Of a DNA stretch of 64,000 nt, positions 45,855-52,945 are shown piece after piece (position 1 is the stretch's first letter; every line of letters begins with the position of its first letter). The position numbers and the translations under genes were made by a program. This DNA comes from Ruminococcus sp. (GTDB lineage Bacteria > Bacillota > Clostridia > Oscillospirales > Ruminococcaceae): positions 1-64,000 of the forward strand of contig JAEEVL010000001.1 of NCBI GenBank assembly GCA_016290875.1, given 5' to 3'. The notes below the pieces were generated by a model that searched no databases, had not been told where the DNA came from, and was given only the letters and a program-made list of their open reading frames with translations.

Positions 45855-46765
45855 AAAAAGCAGCAAGTTATATCCCGTCCGTGATAATATCGGTATTGCT
45901 TATATTCTGTCTGCTTTCAGGCTCGGCGCTGATAGTTGCAGATGTGAATGTTACATCCGCAAAGACATCTTCATTTGCCGAAAAAGAGGAATTGGTACAA
46001 AAGGTACGCAGAGATCTTGATAAGCATTACAGGAGCAAAGCGAGCGCAACAGGTATTCCTGCTTCTGTTTATATGGACTGCCTCAGTGATGAATATCTCA
46101 GTGATGTTATAGACTCATATATCAGAAGTACTTACGATGCCCTTGATAATGGCGGAAAATTCACCGCAGACATTCCTGAGAATCCTGATCTTGAGAACTC
46201 GATAGACAGTTTCTTCAGCGAATATGCTGACAAGACCGGTTATAAGAAAGACGAGAACTATGAAAAAAAGCTGAAAAACACAAAGGATAATGCCTACAAA
46301 ACGATAGGCAGCAGCTGTGATATATTCAAAGTTGATTCTATGAAAAGCCACGGACTGCTCTCCAAGCTTTCCAGGTTTTACCGTATACGTTACAAACTGA
46401 CGTTCGCGGTCACAGCGGCATCACTCGCCCTTATTGCTGTACTTGCTTTCATTCACAGTAAGAGGATATACGAAGTTCTCTACTGGTGCGGTATTTCCGC
46501 GCTGATTGCAGGAATAATGGGTACAATTCCGTCAGCATACCTTATAGCGACAAAGTATTATAATGCTTTTTCTATAAAGCAGCCTCAGGTTTTTGCAGCG
46601 TATACGAAATCGCTTTTCGGACTTACTGAAGCCTTTATGGCATCTCAGATAGCATCGATAGTTATCGGCGCAGGTATGCTCGTTATATATGGAGTATTAT
46701 GCGGCAAGGGCAAAAAAGCAGCTGCCGTGCATGAGATCGACTCTGAAAAAAATACAGCAAACTAA
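45851..46765 (+). CDS. Uncharacterised membrane protein of the sortase locus
   Basis: Membrane protein of 304 aa that I cannot assign. The first hydrophobic helix (about 7-31) precedes a largely helical, charged extracytoplasmic region (about 35-180), followed by three more helices (about 186-204, 210-231, 258-284) and a short charged tail. Start and stop are clear; ATGA overlaps the sortase stop. Its place in the operon suggests a partner in assembly or anchoring of the upstream secreted protein (inference). Confidence 0.85.
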   Translation: MKKAASYIPSVIISVLLIFCLLSGSALIVADVNVTSAKTSSFAEKEELVQKVRRDLDKHYRSKASATGIPASVYMDCLSDEYLSDVIDSYIRSTYDALDNGGKFTADIPENPDLENSIDSFFSEYADKTGYKKDENYEKKLKNTKDNAYKTIGSSCDIFKVDSMKSHGLLSKLSRFYRIRYKLTFAVTAASLALIAVLAFIHSKRIYEVLYWCGISALIAGIMGTIPSAYLIATKYYNAFSIKQPQVFAAYTKSLFGLTEAFMASQIASIVIGAGMLVIYGVLCGKGKKAAAVHEIDSEKNTAN

Positions 46766-46775
46766 CGGAAAATTA

Positions 46776-46804
46776 TTGACTATCTGAAAATTAAGTGCTA
46801 TAAT
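46776..46804 (+). promoter_or_regulatory. Aquaporin promoter
   Basis: TTGACT (46776-46781), 17-bp spacer, TATAAT (46799-46804). Confidence 0.87.
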
Positions 46805-46852
46805 GAATTAAATCGGTGTTACCGATAAATATAAAAATGGAGGCAAAACAAA

Positions 46853-47572
46853 ATGAATCAGGCAACAATCAGAAAGTACGTAGCTGAGTTCTTCGGAACA
46901 TTCACACTTGTGTTCCTCGGCTGCGGAACAGCAATGCTCCTCGGCTGCGATACACCCGGCGGATACATTGCAACAGCACTCGCATTCGGACTTGTTATCG
47001 TAGGTATGGCATACTGTGTAGGTAACGTTTCCGGCTGCCACATCAATCCTGCGGTATCGCTCGCAGTATTCCTCAACGGCGGTATGTCTACCACTGATCT
47101 CGGCGGATATGTAGCATCACAGTGTGCAGGTTCGCTCTTTGGTACATTAATGCTCAGGATACTCTTCGGTATCAGAGACCTCGGAGACAGGACAGCTCCC
47201 GAAGGAAAAGACTGGGGAATGGGCGCAAACACTCTTGCTGGTGTTGACGACAGTATCCTCGGCGGACTTATCGTAGAGATAATCCTCACATTCATCTTCG
47301 TACTTGTAATTCTCGGTGTAACTTCCAAGAAGGCAAATCACGGTTCCTTCGGCGGGCTTATCATCGGTCTCACACTTACACTCGTACACATTTTCGGTAT
47401 CGGAATGACAGGAACATCTGTAAACCCTGCAAGAAGTCTCTGGCCTGCAGTATTTGCTATGGGCGACGCTATCAAGCAGCTTTGGGTATTCATTATCGGA
47501 CCTTTTGTAGGAGCATTTATTGCAGCTGTACTGCATAAGTTCCTTGAAGCAGATCTTCCCGAGAAGAAGTAA
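46853..47572 (+). CDS. MIP-family channel (aquaporin, AqpZ-like)
   Basis: Six-helix channel protein of 239 aa with two NPA boxes, HINPAVS and SVNPARS. The residues around the second box (H at VHIFGIG and TGTSVNPARS) resemble water channels more than glycerol facilitators, so water transport is likely; other small solutes are possible. GGAGG precedes the ATG. It is monocistronic, with its own promoter and terminator. Confidence 0.9.
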   Translation: MNQATIRKYVAEFFGTFTLVFLGCGTAMLLGCDTPGGYIATALAFGLVIVGMAYCVGNVSGCHINPAVSLAVFLNGGMSTTDLGGYVASQCAGSLFGTLMLRILFGIRDLGDRTAPEGKDWGMGANTLAGVDDSILGGLIVEIILTFIFVLVILGVTSKKANHGSFGGLIIGLTLTLVHIFGIGMTGTSVNPARSLWPAVFAMGDAIKQLWVFIIGPFVGAFIAAVLHKFLEADLPEKK

Positions 47573-47581
47573 TATAACAGA

Positions 47582-47608
47582 ACGCACCTTGAAAAAGGTG
47601 CGTTTTTA
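47582..47608 (+). terminator. Terminator after the aquaporin gene
   Basis: ACGCACCTT-GAAA-AAGGTGCGT followed by TTTTATT. Confidence 0.94.
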
Positions 47609-47659
47609 TTTTCCGGAAATGTCATCAAAAATTTTTTTGGATTTTTTTCAAAAAAGGTA

Positions 47660-47688
47660 TTGACAAATCGAAAAAGTGGTGCTATAAT
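47660..47688 (+). promoter_or_regulatory. tRNA-Pro promoter
   Basis: TTGACA (47660-47665), 17-bp spacer, TATAAT (47683-47688): a perfect match. Confidence 0.93.
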
Positions 47689-47719
47689 ATATATCGTTGA
47701 CTGCGATGGTTAAAGTCGT

Positions 47720-47795
47720 CTGGGTGTGGCGCAGTTGGTAGCGCGCTACCTTGGGGTGGTAGAGGCCGTGGGTTCAAGTCCCGTCACTCAGACCA
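47720..47795 (+). tRNA. tRNA-Pro(GGG)
   Basis: The acceptor CTGGGTG (47720-47726) pairs with CACTCAG (47785-47791). Discriminator A47792 and encoded CCA (47793-47795) follow. The anticodon stem CTACC/GGTAG encloses TTGGGGT, giving anticodon GGG at 47753-47755. The T loop is TTCAAGT. It is a single tRNA gene with its own strong promoter and terminator. Confidence 0.96.
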
Positions 47796-47818
47796 GTATG
47801 CAGTCAGCATACCCCATA

Positions 47819-47843
47819 AGCTCCGGTGCAATAGTGCCGGAGT
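47819..47843 (+). terminator. Terminator after tRNA-Pro
   Basis: CTCCGG(T)..(G)CCGGAG hairpin followed by TTTTTTTATT. Confidence 0.9.
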
Positions 47844-47885
47844 TTTTTTATTATAAATACACAATATTAACAGATCGGGAGAAAA

Positions 47886-49619
47886 ATGAAAAAACTGCTG
47901 AAATATCTGAAAAATTATAAAAAGGAACTTGTCTTCGGACCGTTCTTTAAGCTCCTCGAAGCAATATTCGAGCTGATGGTGCCAATGGTAATGGCGAAGA
48001 TGATAGACAAAGGCATAGCTGGTAACGACAGCGGCTACATTTTCAAGATGACTGGACTCATAGTTCTGCTTGGCATATGCGGACTTGGATTTGCGCTGAC
48101 CTGCCAGTACCTTGCGGCACGTTGCGCCTATGGTTTTGGAACAGAACTCAGAGAAGCACTGTTCAGTCATATCAATAAGCTGTCATACAGCGGCATTGAC
48201 CGTATAGGAACTTCTTCACTAGTCAACCGTCTTACGAATGATACTATGACGGTGCAGAACGGAGTCAATATGTTCATACGTCTTGCGGTGAGAGCTCCTT
48301 TTCTCGTTATAGGAGCTGCAACGATGGCAGTTATGATCGATGTAAAGCTCTCACTTGTATTCTTTGTAGCTGCACCGCTTATATCTTTTGTCATATTCGT
48401 GATAATGCGAAAGACCGTTCCGATGTACAAGCGCACGCAGAAGAATCTTGACCGTGCGGCAATGCTTACACGTGAGAATCTCGAAGGAACGAGAGTCATA
48501 CGTGCATTTTCAAGACAGCAGGAGGAGATAGACGAATTCAGAGAGGCAGTCGATGAAATAGCCGACAGTTCGATAGCTGTCGGCAAAATATCCGCTATCC
48601 TCAATCCTGTCGCTTTTATGGTAATGAACCTTGGCATTGCCGCTATAATATGGTTCGGCGGAGTCCGCATCGATAACGGCAGACTCACACAGGGCGAACT
48701 TACCGCATTCACAAATTATATGACGCAGATACTGCTTGCGCTTGTTGTTCTTGCTAATCTGATAGTGATATTCACAAAGGCATTTGCAGCGGCTGCACGC
48801 ATCAATGAGATATTTGATATTGCTCCTGAGGAGAGCGGTGACATCGAGGCTCCTGTAAGCGAGGACAGACACTTCATTGAATTCCAAAACGTATCTTTCA
48901 CATATGAGACAGCCGGAGACTGTTCTGTGCGTGATGTTACGCTTTCTGTGGGAAAGGGACAGACTCTCGGCATAATCGGAGCTACCGGCAGCGGCAAGAC
49001 GACTCTCGCAAACCTCATTCCTTGCTATTACAGAGCAACTCAGGGCGAAGTCAGAGTCGGCGGAGTCAGCGTAAATGACTGGGAGCTTGATTCTCTGCGT
49101 CAGGTTGTGGGATATGTGCCTCAGAGAGCTGTTCTCTTTTCGGGAACTGTCCGTGAAAATATGCAGTGGCGGAAGCCGGGAGCATCTGACGAGGAGATAA
49201 TATCAGCTCTCAGAACCGCACAGGCGTGGGAATTCGTTTCAAAGCTGCCGAATGGACTTGATACACTTGTATCCCAGGGCGGAAAGAACTTTTCCGGCGG
49301 TCAGAAGCAGCGCCTTTCGATAGCCCGCGCACTTGTAGGCAGACCGGATATACTGATACTGGATGATTCGACGAGCGCGCTTGATTATGCGACTGATCTT
49401 GCTTTCAGAAAAGCGCTCCGAGCCGAGATGGCAGGAACTACTGTTATAATGATTTCTCAGCGCACGACCTCTTTGATGGAAGCCGACAGCATAATCGTTA
49501 TGGATGAAGGGGAGACTGCCGGTATCGGAACGCATGAAGAGCTTGTCGAGAGCTGTCCTGTGTACCGTGAGATATACATCTCACAGATGAACAGTAAGGA
49601 GGCTGGAGCAAATGCTTAA
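47886..49619 (+). CDS. ABC exporter half-transporter A (degenerate Walker B)
   Basis: Type IV ABC exporter subunit of 577 aa with six membrane helices (about 1-310) and a C-terminal nucleotide-binding domain. Walker A is GATGSGKTT and the signature is NFSGGQKQRLSIAR. Walker B reads LILDDSTSALD, with Asp where the catalytic Glu normally stands. This is the hallmark of the non-hydrolysing site in heterodimeric exporters such as BmrCD or TM287/288. Its last eight bases overlap the partner gene. The substrate (drug, lipid or peptide) is unknown. Confidence 0.94.
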   Translation: MKKLLKYLKNYKKELVFGPFFKLLEAIFELMVPMVMAKMIDKGIAGNDSGYIFKMTGLIVLLGICGLGFALTCQYLAARCAYGFGTELREALFSHINKLSYSGIDRIGTSSLVNRLTNDTMTVQNGVNMFIRLAVRAPFLVIGAATMAVMIDVKLSLVFFVAAPLISFVIFVIMRKTVPMYKRTQKNLDRAAMLTRENLEGTRVIRAFSRQQEEIDEFREAVDEIADSSIAVGKISAILNPVAFMVMNLGIAAIIWFGGVRIDNGRLTQGELTAFTNYMTQILLALVVLANLIVIFTKAFAAAARINEIFDIAPEESGDIEAPVSEDRHFIEFQNVSFTYETAGDCSVRDVTLSVGKGQTLGIIGATGSGKTTLANLIPCYYRATQGEVRVGGVSVNDWELDSLRQVVGYVPQRAVLFSGTVRENMQWRKPGASDEEIISALRTAQAWEFVSKLPNGLDTLVSQGGKNFSGGQKQRLSIARALVGRPDILILDDSTSALDYATDLAFRKALRAEMAGTTVIMISQRTTSLMEADSIIVMDEGETAGIGTHEELVESCPVYREIYISQMNSKEAGANA

Positions 49620-51351
49620 AACTCTGAAAAGGGTATTTTCTTACGCCCGTCCTTACATTGGTTATTTTGTGCTCACAGTTTTATTTGCTGTGCTTGGAGT
49701 ATCGCTTTCACTTGCTGTGCCGATATTCATCGGACGCGCCGTTGACTGCTGTATCTGCAAAGGAATGGTCGATTATGACGAGCTTAAAAAGATAGTAGCT
49801 GAACTCGCTGTGATAGTTGCCGCGAGTACACTGTTCCAGTGGCTGATGAGTCTCTGTACCAACAAGCTCTCATTCCTTACGGTAAGGGACTTGCGTTCTG
49901 ACGTATTCAACAAGCTCGAACGTGTACCGATAAAGTATATCGACAGCCGTACAAAAGGCGAACTGACCAGCCGCGTCATAAACGACATCGAGATAGTTTC
50001 AGACGGACTACTTCAGGGATTCACGCAGTTTTTCAGTGGTATAATAACTATAATCGGTACACTTATCTTTATGATGACGATAAACATCAGGATAGCGCTT
50101 GTTGTAGTTCTTATGACACCGCTTTCATTCATAGCGGCGTCATGCATCACCAAAGCAGCGCACGATTCATATATGAAGCAGTCAAAGCTACGTGGTGATA
50201 TGGTCGGACTTGCTGAGGAATGTGCCGGAAATCAGAAACTGGTCAAGGCATTTGTATACGGTGAGCGTGCTGAGGAGCGTTTTGCAGAGATAAACCGTGA
50301 ATACGGCAAAGTCGGACTGAAAGCTACATTTTTCAGCTCTATGACTAATCCGACTACAAGATTTGTGAACGGACTTATCTATGCAGCGGTAGGCGTAATG
50401 GGTTCGCTAGGAGCTATAGGCTATTCTTCCTTCATAGGAAAAATGTCTGTGGGAAAGCTTTCGAGCTTCCTTGCTTATTCTAACCAGTACACCAAGCCTT
50501 TCAACGAAATATCCGGCGTGATTGCTGAACTTCAGAATGCTGTTGCGTCAGCCGGAAGAGTTTTTGATCTTCTTGACGAGGAAGAAGTACCTGACGATTC
50601 CGACAAGGAACAGCTTACCAGCTGTACAGGTGAATTGCGATTCAGTCACGTTAATTTCTCATACGATCCCGAAGTGAAGCTGATACAGGATTTCAGTCTT
50701 GACGTAAAGGCAGGCGAGCGGGTAGCAATAGTTGGTCCCACAGGTTGCGGAAAGTCCACGATAATCAATCTTCTCCTGCGCTTTTATGATGTTGAGAGTG
50801 GAAGTATCAGTATCAACGGCAAGGATATCAGTGATATTACAAGAGATAGCCTCAGGAGCTGTTTCGGTATGGTTCTCCAGGAGACATGGGTGTTTACCGG
50901 TACAGTTGCCGAGAATATAGCATACGGAGCTCCGGAAGCAAGCCGTGAGCAGATAATCGCAGCAGCCAAAGCCGTACACGCTCACGGCTTTATAAAGAGA
51001 CTACCCGACGGATACGACACAGTTATAAGTGAAAACAGCGGCTTGTCACAGGGACAGAAGCAGCTTATATGTATCGCAAGGATAATGCTTATGGATCCGC
51101 CGATACTGATACTCGACGAAGCAACGAGCTCCATAGACCTGCGTACAGAGCAGCGTGTACAGAGAGCTTTTGCCAAGCTTATGGAAGGCAGGACAAGCTT
51201 TGTAATAGCTCACCGTCTTTCCACGATAAAGAACTGTGATGTCATACTTGTTATGAAACAGGGAAATATTATTGAGCAGGGCAGCCATGAGGAACTTATG
51301 AAGAATAAAGGCTTCTATTCCGAGCTGTACAACAGCCAGTTTGCATCATAA
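49612..51351 (+). CDS. ABC exporter half-transporter B (canonical NBD)
   Basis: Partner of the preceding half-transporter, 579 aa, with six membrane helices then the NBD. Walker A is GPTGCGKST, Walker B LILDEATSSID keeps the catalytic Glu, and the H-loop lies in FVIAHRLSTI. The signature is LSQGQ in place of LSGGQ, a deviation that falls in the degenerate composite site in such pairs. Together the two should form one exporter with one strong ATPase site. The genes overlap by eight bases and a terminator follows. Confidence 0.94.
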   Translation: MLKTLKRVFSYARPYIGYFVLTVLFAVLGVSLSLAVPIFIGRAVDCCICKGMVDYDELKKIVAELAVIVAASTLFQWLMSLCTNKLSFLTVRDLRSDVFNKLERVPIKYIDSRTKGELTSRVINDIEIVSDGLLQGFTQFFSGIITIIGTLIFMMTINIRIALVVVLMTPLSFIAASCITKAAHDSYMKQSKLRGDMVGLAEECAGNQKLVKAFVYGERAEERFAEINREYGKVGLKATFFSSMTNPTTRFVNGLIYAAVGVMGSLGAIGYSSFIGKMSVGKLSSFLAYSNQYTKPFNEISGVIAELQNAVASAGRVFDLLDEEEVPDDSDKEQLTSCTGELRFSHVNFSYDPEVKLIQDFSLDVKAGERVAIVGPTGCGKSTIINLLLRFYDVESGSISINGKDISDITRDSLRSCFGMVLQETWVFTGTVAENIAYGAPEASREQIIAAAKAVHAHGFIKRLPDGYDTVISENSGLSQGQKQLICIARIMLMDPPILILDEATSSIDLRTEQRVQRAFAKLMEGRTSFVIAHRLSTIKNCDVILVMKQGNIIEQGSHEELMKNKGFYSELYNSQFAS

Positions 51352-51356
51352 AGCTC

Positions 51357-51393
51357 ACAGGCACGTTTCCATGAAGGGAACGTGCCTGTTTTC
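51357..51393. terminator. Terminator between the ABC operon and yunB
   Basis: A long stem ACAGGCACGTTTCC/GGGAACGTGCCTGT (51357-51370, 51376-51389) with an ATGAA loop, then TTTTCAT. It lies between converging genes and may act on both strands. Confidence 0.88.
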
Positions 51394-52045
51394 ATATAGT
51401 TCCGAAGGCGTAGCGGCTTATCTCAGGAACGCTTCCGACCAGTACATTTTCAGCCAGCAGGAATTCAAACTTAACTTCCGTATCGAATGTGTACAGCGGT
51501 ACGGAAGACCTGAGCTCAGCTGTTATGACAGCTGATATGCGGTGGCAGGTCTGATTTATCCCGGCGTTTACGAGATCGCTTTTCAGTTCGACTTTTGCAG
51601 AACCCGACGGACAGACTTTAAGTTTTATATGCGGACCTTTGCCAACAAGCATATACGAACCGGTCAGCGAGCCTACCGGTATGCGCTCTGTACGTGAATC
51701 TGACGAGCTTAGTGCTTCATTGACCTTAATTGTGAGCTCCGACTGCACTTTATTGATGTTATAGGGGATAGATTCCACTGAAACTACTCTTCCGCCTTCA
51801 TCATAGAGAACGGCGGCGAAGTCGTTGTAAGTGAAGCGGTTATCTTCAAGGTATTCAGCGACCGTTTTGCCGATAAGTTCGTTTGCAGAAGCCGAAGCGA
51901 AGTGTTCTGCCTGCATAGCGGCAACCGGTCTCAGAGCCTTGTCTGTGCGTCTGAGTGCAGCGGCAAGCAGAACGAGTATCACAGCAAATACAGCTGCGCC
52001 GATGATCGTTTTCGCGGAGTATTTTCGGTGTCTGTGCCTTCTCAT
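51392..52045 (-). CDS. yunB: YunB-like sporulation protein
   Basis: Single-pass membrane protein of 217 aa. It has a basic N terminus, a helix (about 12-30) and an extracytoplasmic domain with the family features (DKALRPVAAMQAEHFASASANELI, NDFAAVLYDEGGRVVSVE, VPVGSLTG-like IPVGSLTG). YunB is made under sigma-E in B. subtilis and affects spore formation. It is downstream of and probably co-transcribed with the Cys-containing gene at 52057-52785 (11-base gap). Confidence 0.85.
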   Translation of the reverse strand: MRRHRHRKYSAKTIIGAAVFAVILVLLAAALRRTDKALRPVAAMQAEHFASASANELIGKTVAEYLEDNRFTYNDFAAVLYDEGGRVVSVESIPYNINKVQSELTIKVNEALSSSDSRTERIPVGSLTGSYMLVGKGPHIKLKVCPSGSAKVELKSDLVNAGINQTCHRISAVITAELRSSVPLYTFDTEVKFEFLLAENVLVGSVPEISRYAFGTI

Positions 52046-52056
52046 TTATATCAGCC

Positions 52057-52785
52057 TTAACTGTCAGATGAACCGCAGCAGCAGTCAGAGTCATCTGTCA
52101 GAGCTGTTGGTGAGAACTCATCTTCTGGGAATCTGAGCTTTTCAAATACCTCGCACGGCGAATCTGAGTCGATATTGCATTCCTTTCTCGGTATAGTGTA
52201 GTCGAGTGTAGGCACAAGAACGGTGACTGGTCTTGTCAGTTCGACTACTGAGAAAAGGCCGAGAGTAACAAATACGCTTCGTTGTGAGGCATCCTGATCA
52301 TTTCCGCAGTCCTGGGAGCAGCCTATTCGGCTTTCGAGAGCGATAGGTTCGAGAACTGAAACGATAGCAGTCGGCAGGTTAGTGGTATTAACCTCCTGCG
52401 GCTGATCCGGATCATCAGTGCTTCTGAAAGTGCGTACTGATGACTCGCTTCCGTAGAGAATACAGTTCTTGCTTGCGTAGGCAGTGCCGTTGAATACAGT
52501 AGGCGTACAGCGTGAAGTCTCATAACCGAGTATCTCCAAACCAAAGGTAAAAGTGATATCTATCGAATAAAAGCCCCTGTTGAACGGGATAGGTTCAACG
52601 TTGACGCAAACATTCTCAACGGTAGCTGCTCGGCTTCTGACTATATTTATCTCTGCGGGGAGCTCGCCCTCAGCGAGAGTAACCTGAAGATTGCTGAAGC
52701 AGTCTTTGTCGCTGCAGCTGTCGAAGATACGGTCAGTCTTTATTGGAACAGAGCCGGATTGCTGTCTGTAATAATTATCATTCAT
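52057..52785 (-). CDS. Uncharacterised Cys-containing protein next to yunB
   Basis: Cytosolic-looking protein of 242 aa without signal peptide or membrane helix. The N-terminal signature KTDRIFDSCSDKDCFSNLQV and the later VEPIPFNRGFYSIDITF recall a clostridial family that, to my knowledge, has no assigned function. The C terminus ends in an acidic Ser/Asp stretch with three adjacent Cys (SDCCCGS). The start at 52785 has AGGAGG six bases upstream; the frame extends to 52878 without a site. The neighbourhood suggests a sporulation or coat role (inference). Confidence 0.83.
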   Translation of the reverse strand: MNDNYYRQQSGSVPIKTDRIFDSCSDKDCFSNLQVTLAEGELPAEINIVRSRAATVENVCVNVEPIPFNRGFYSIDITFTFGLEILGYETSRCTPTVFNGTAYASKNCILYGSESSVRTFRSTDDPDQPQEVNTTNLPTAIVSVLEPIALESRIGCSQDCGNDQDASQRSVFVTLGLFSVVELTRPVTVLVPTLDYTIPRKECNIDSDSPCEVFEKLRFPEDEFSPTALTDDSDCCCGSSDS

Positions 52786-52871
52786 AATATTCCTCCTGCT
52801 TGATAGATTATGCAGATACTGCATTCCAATGACATTATATTCACACATTGGCTGAATTGTGACAGTTGCTA

Positions 52872-52900
52872 TGGACAAAACGTATAAATTGTGTTAGAAT
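52872..52900 (+). promoter_or_regulatory. Promoter of the GTPase-NYN gene
   Basis: TGGACA (52872-52877), 17-bp spacer, TAGAAT (52895-52900). Confidence 0.72.
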
Positions 52901-52945
52901 TAAAAGTAACATTAAACAGAACGTTCAGACTGAGGAGCGGAAGAT

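Noticed and set aside
45177..45866. 229-codon open frame on minus opposite the sortase
   Set aside because: It has no start signals and a Cys/Tyr/Val-rich composition typical of antisense frames; the sortase motifs are on plus.
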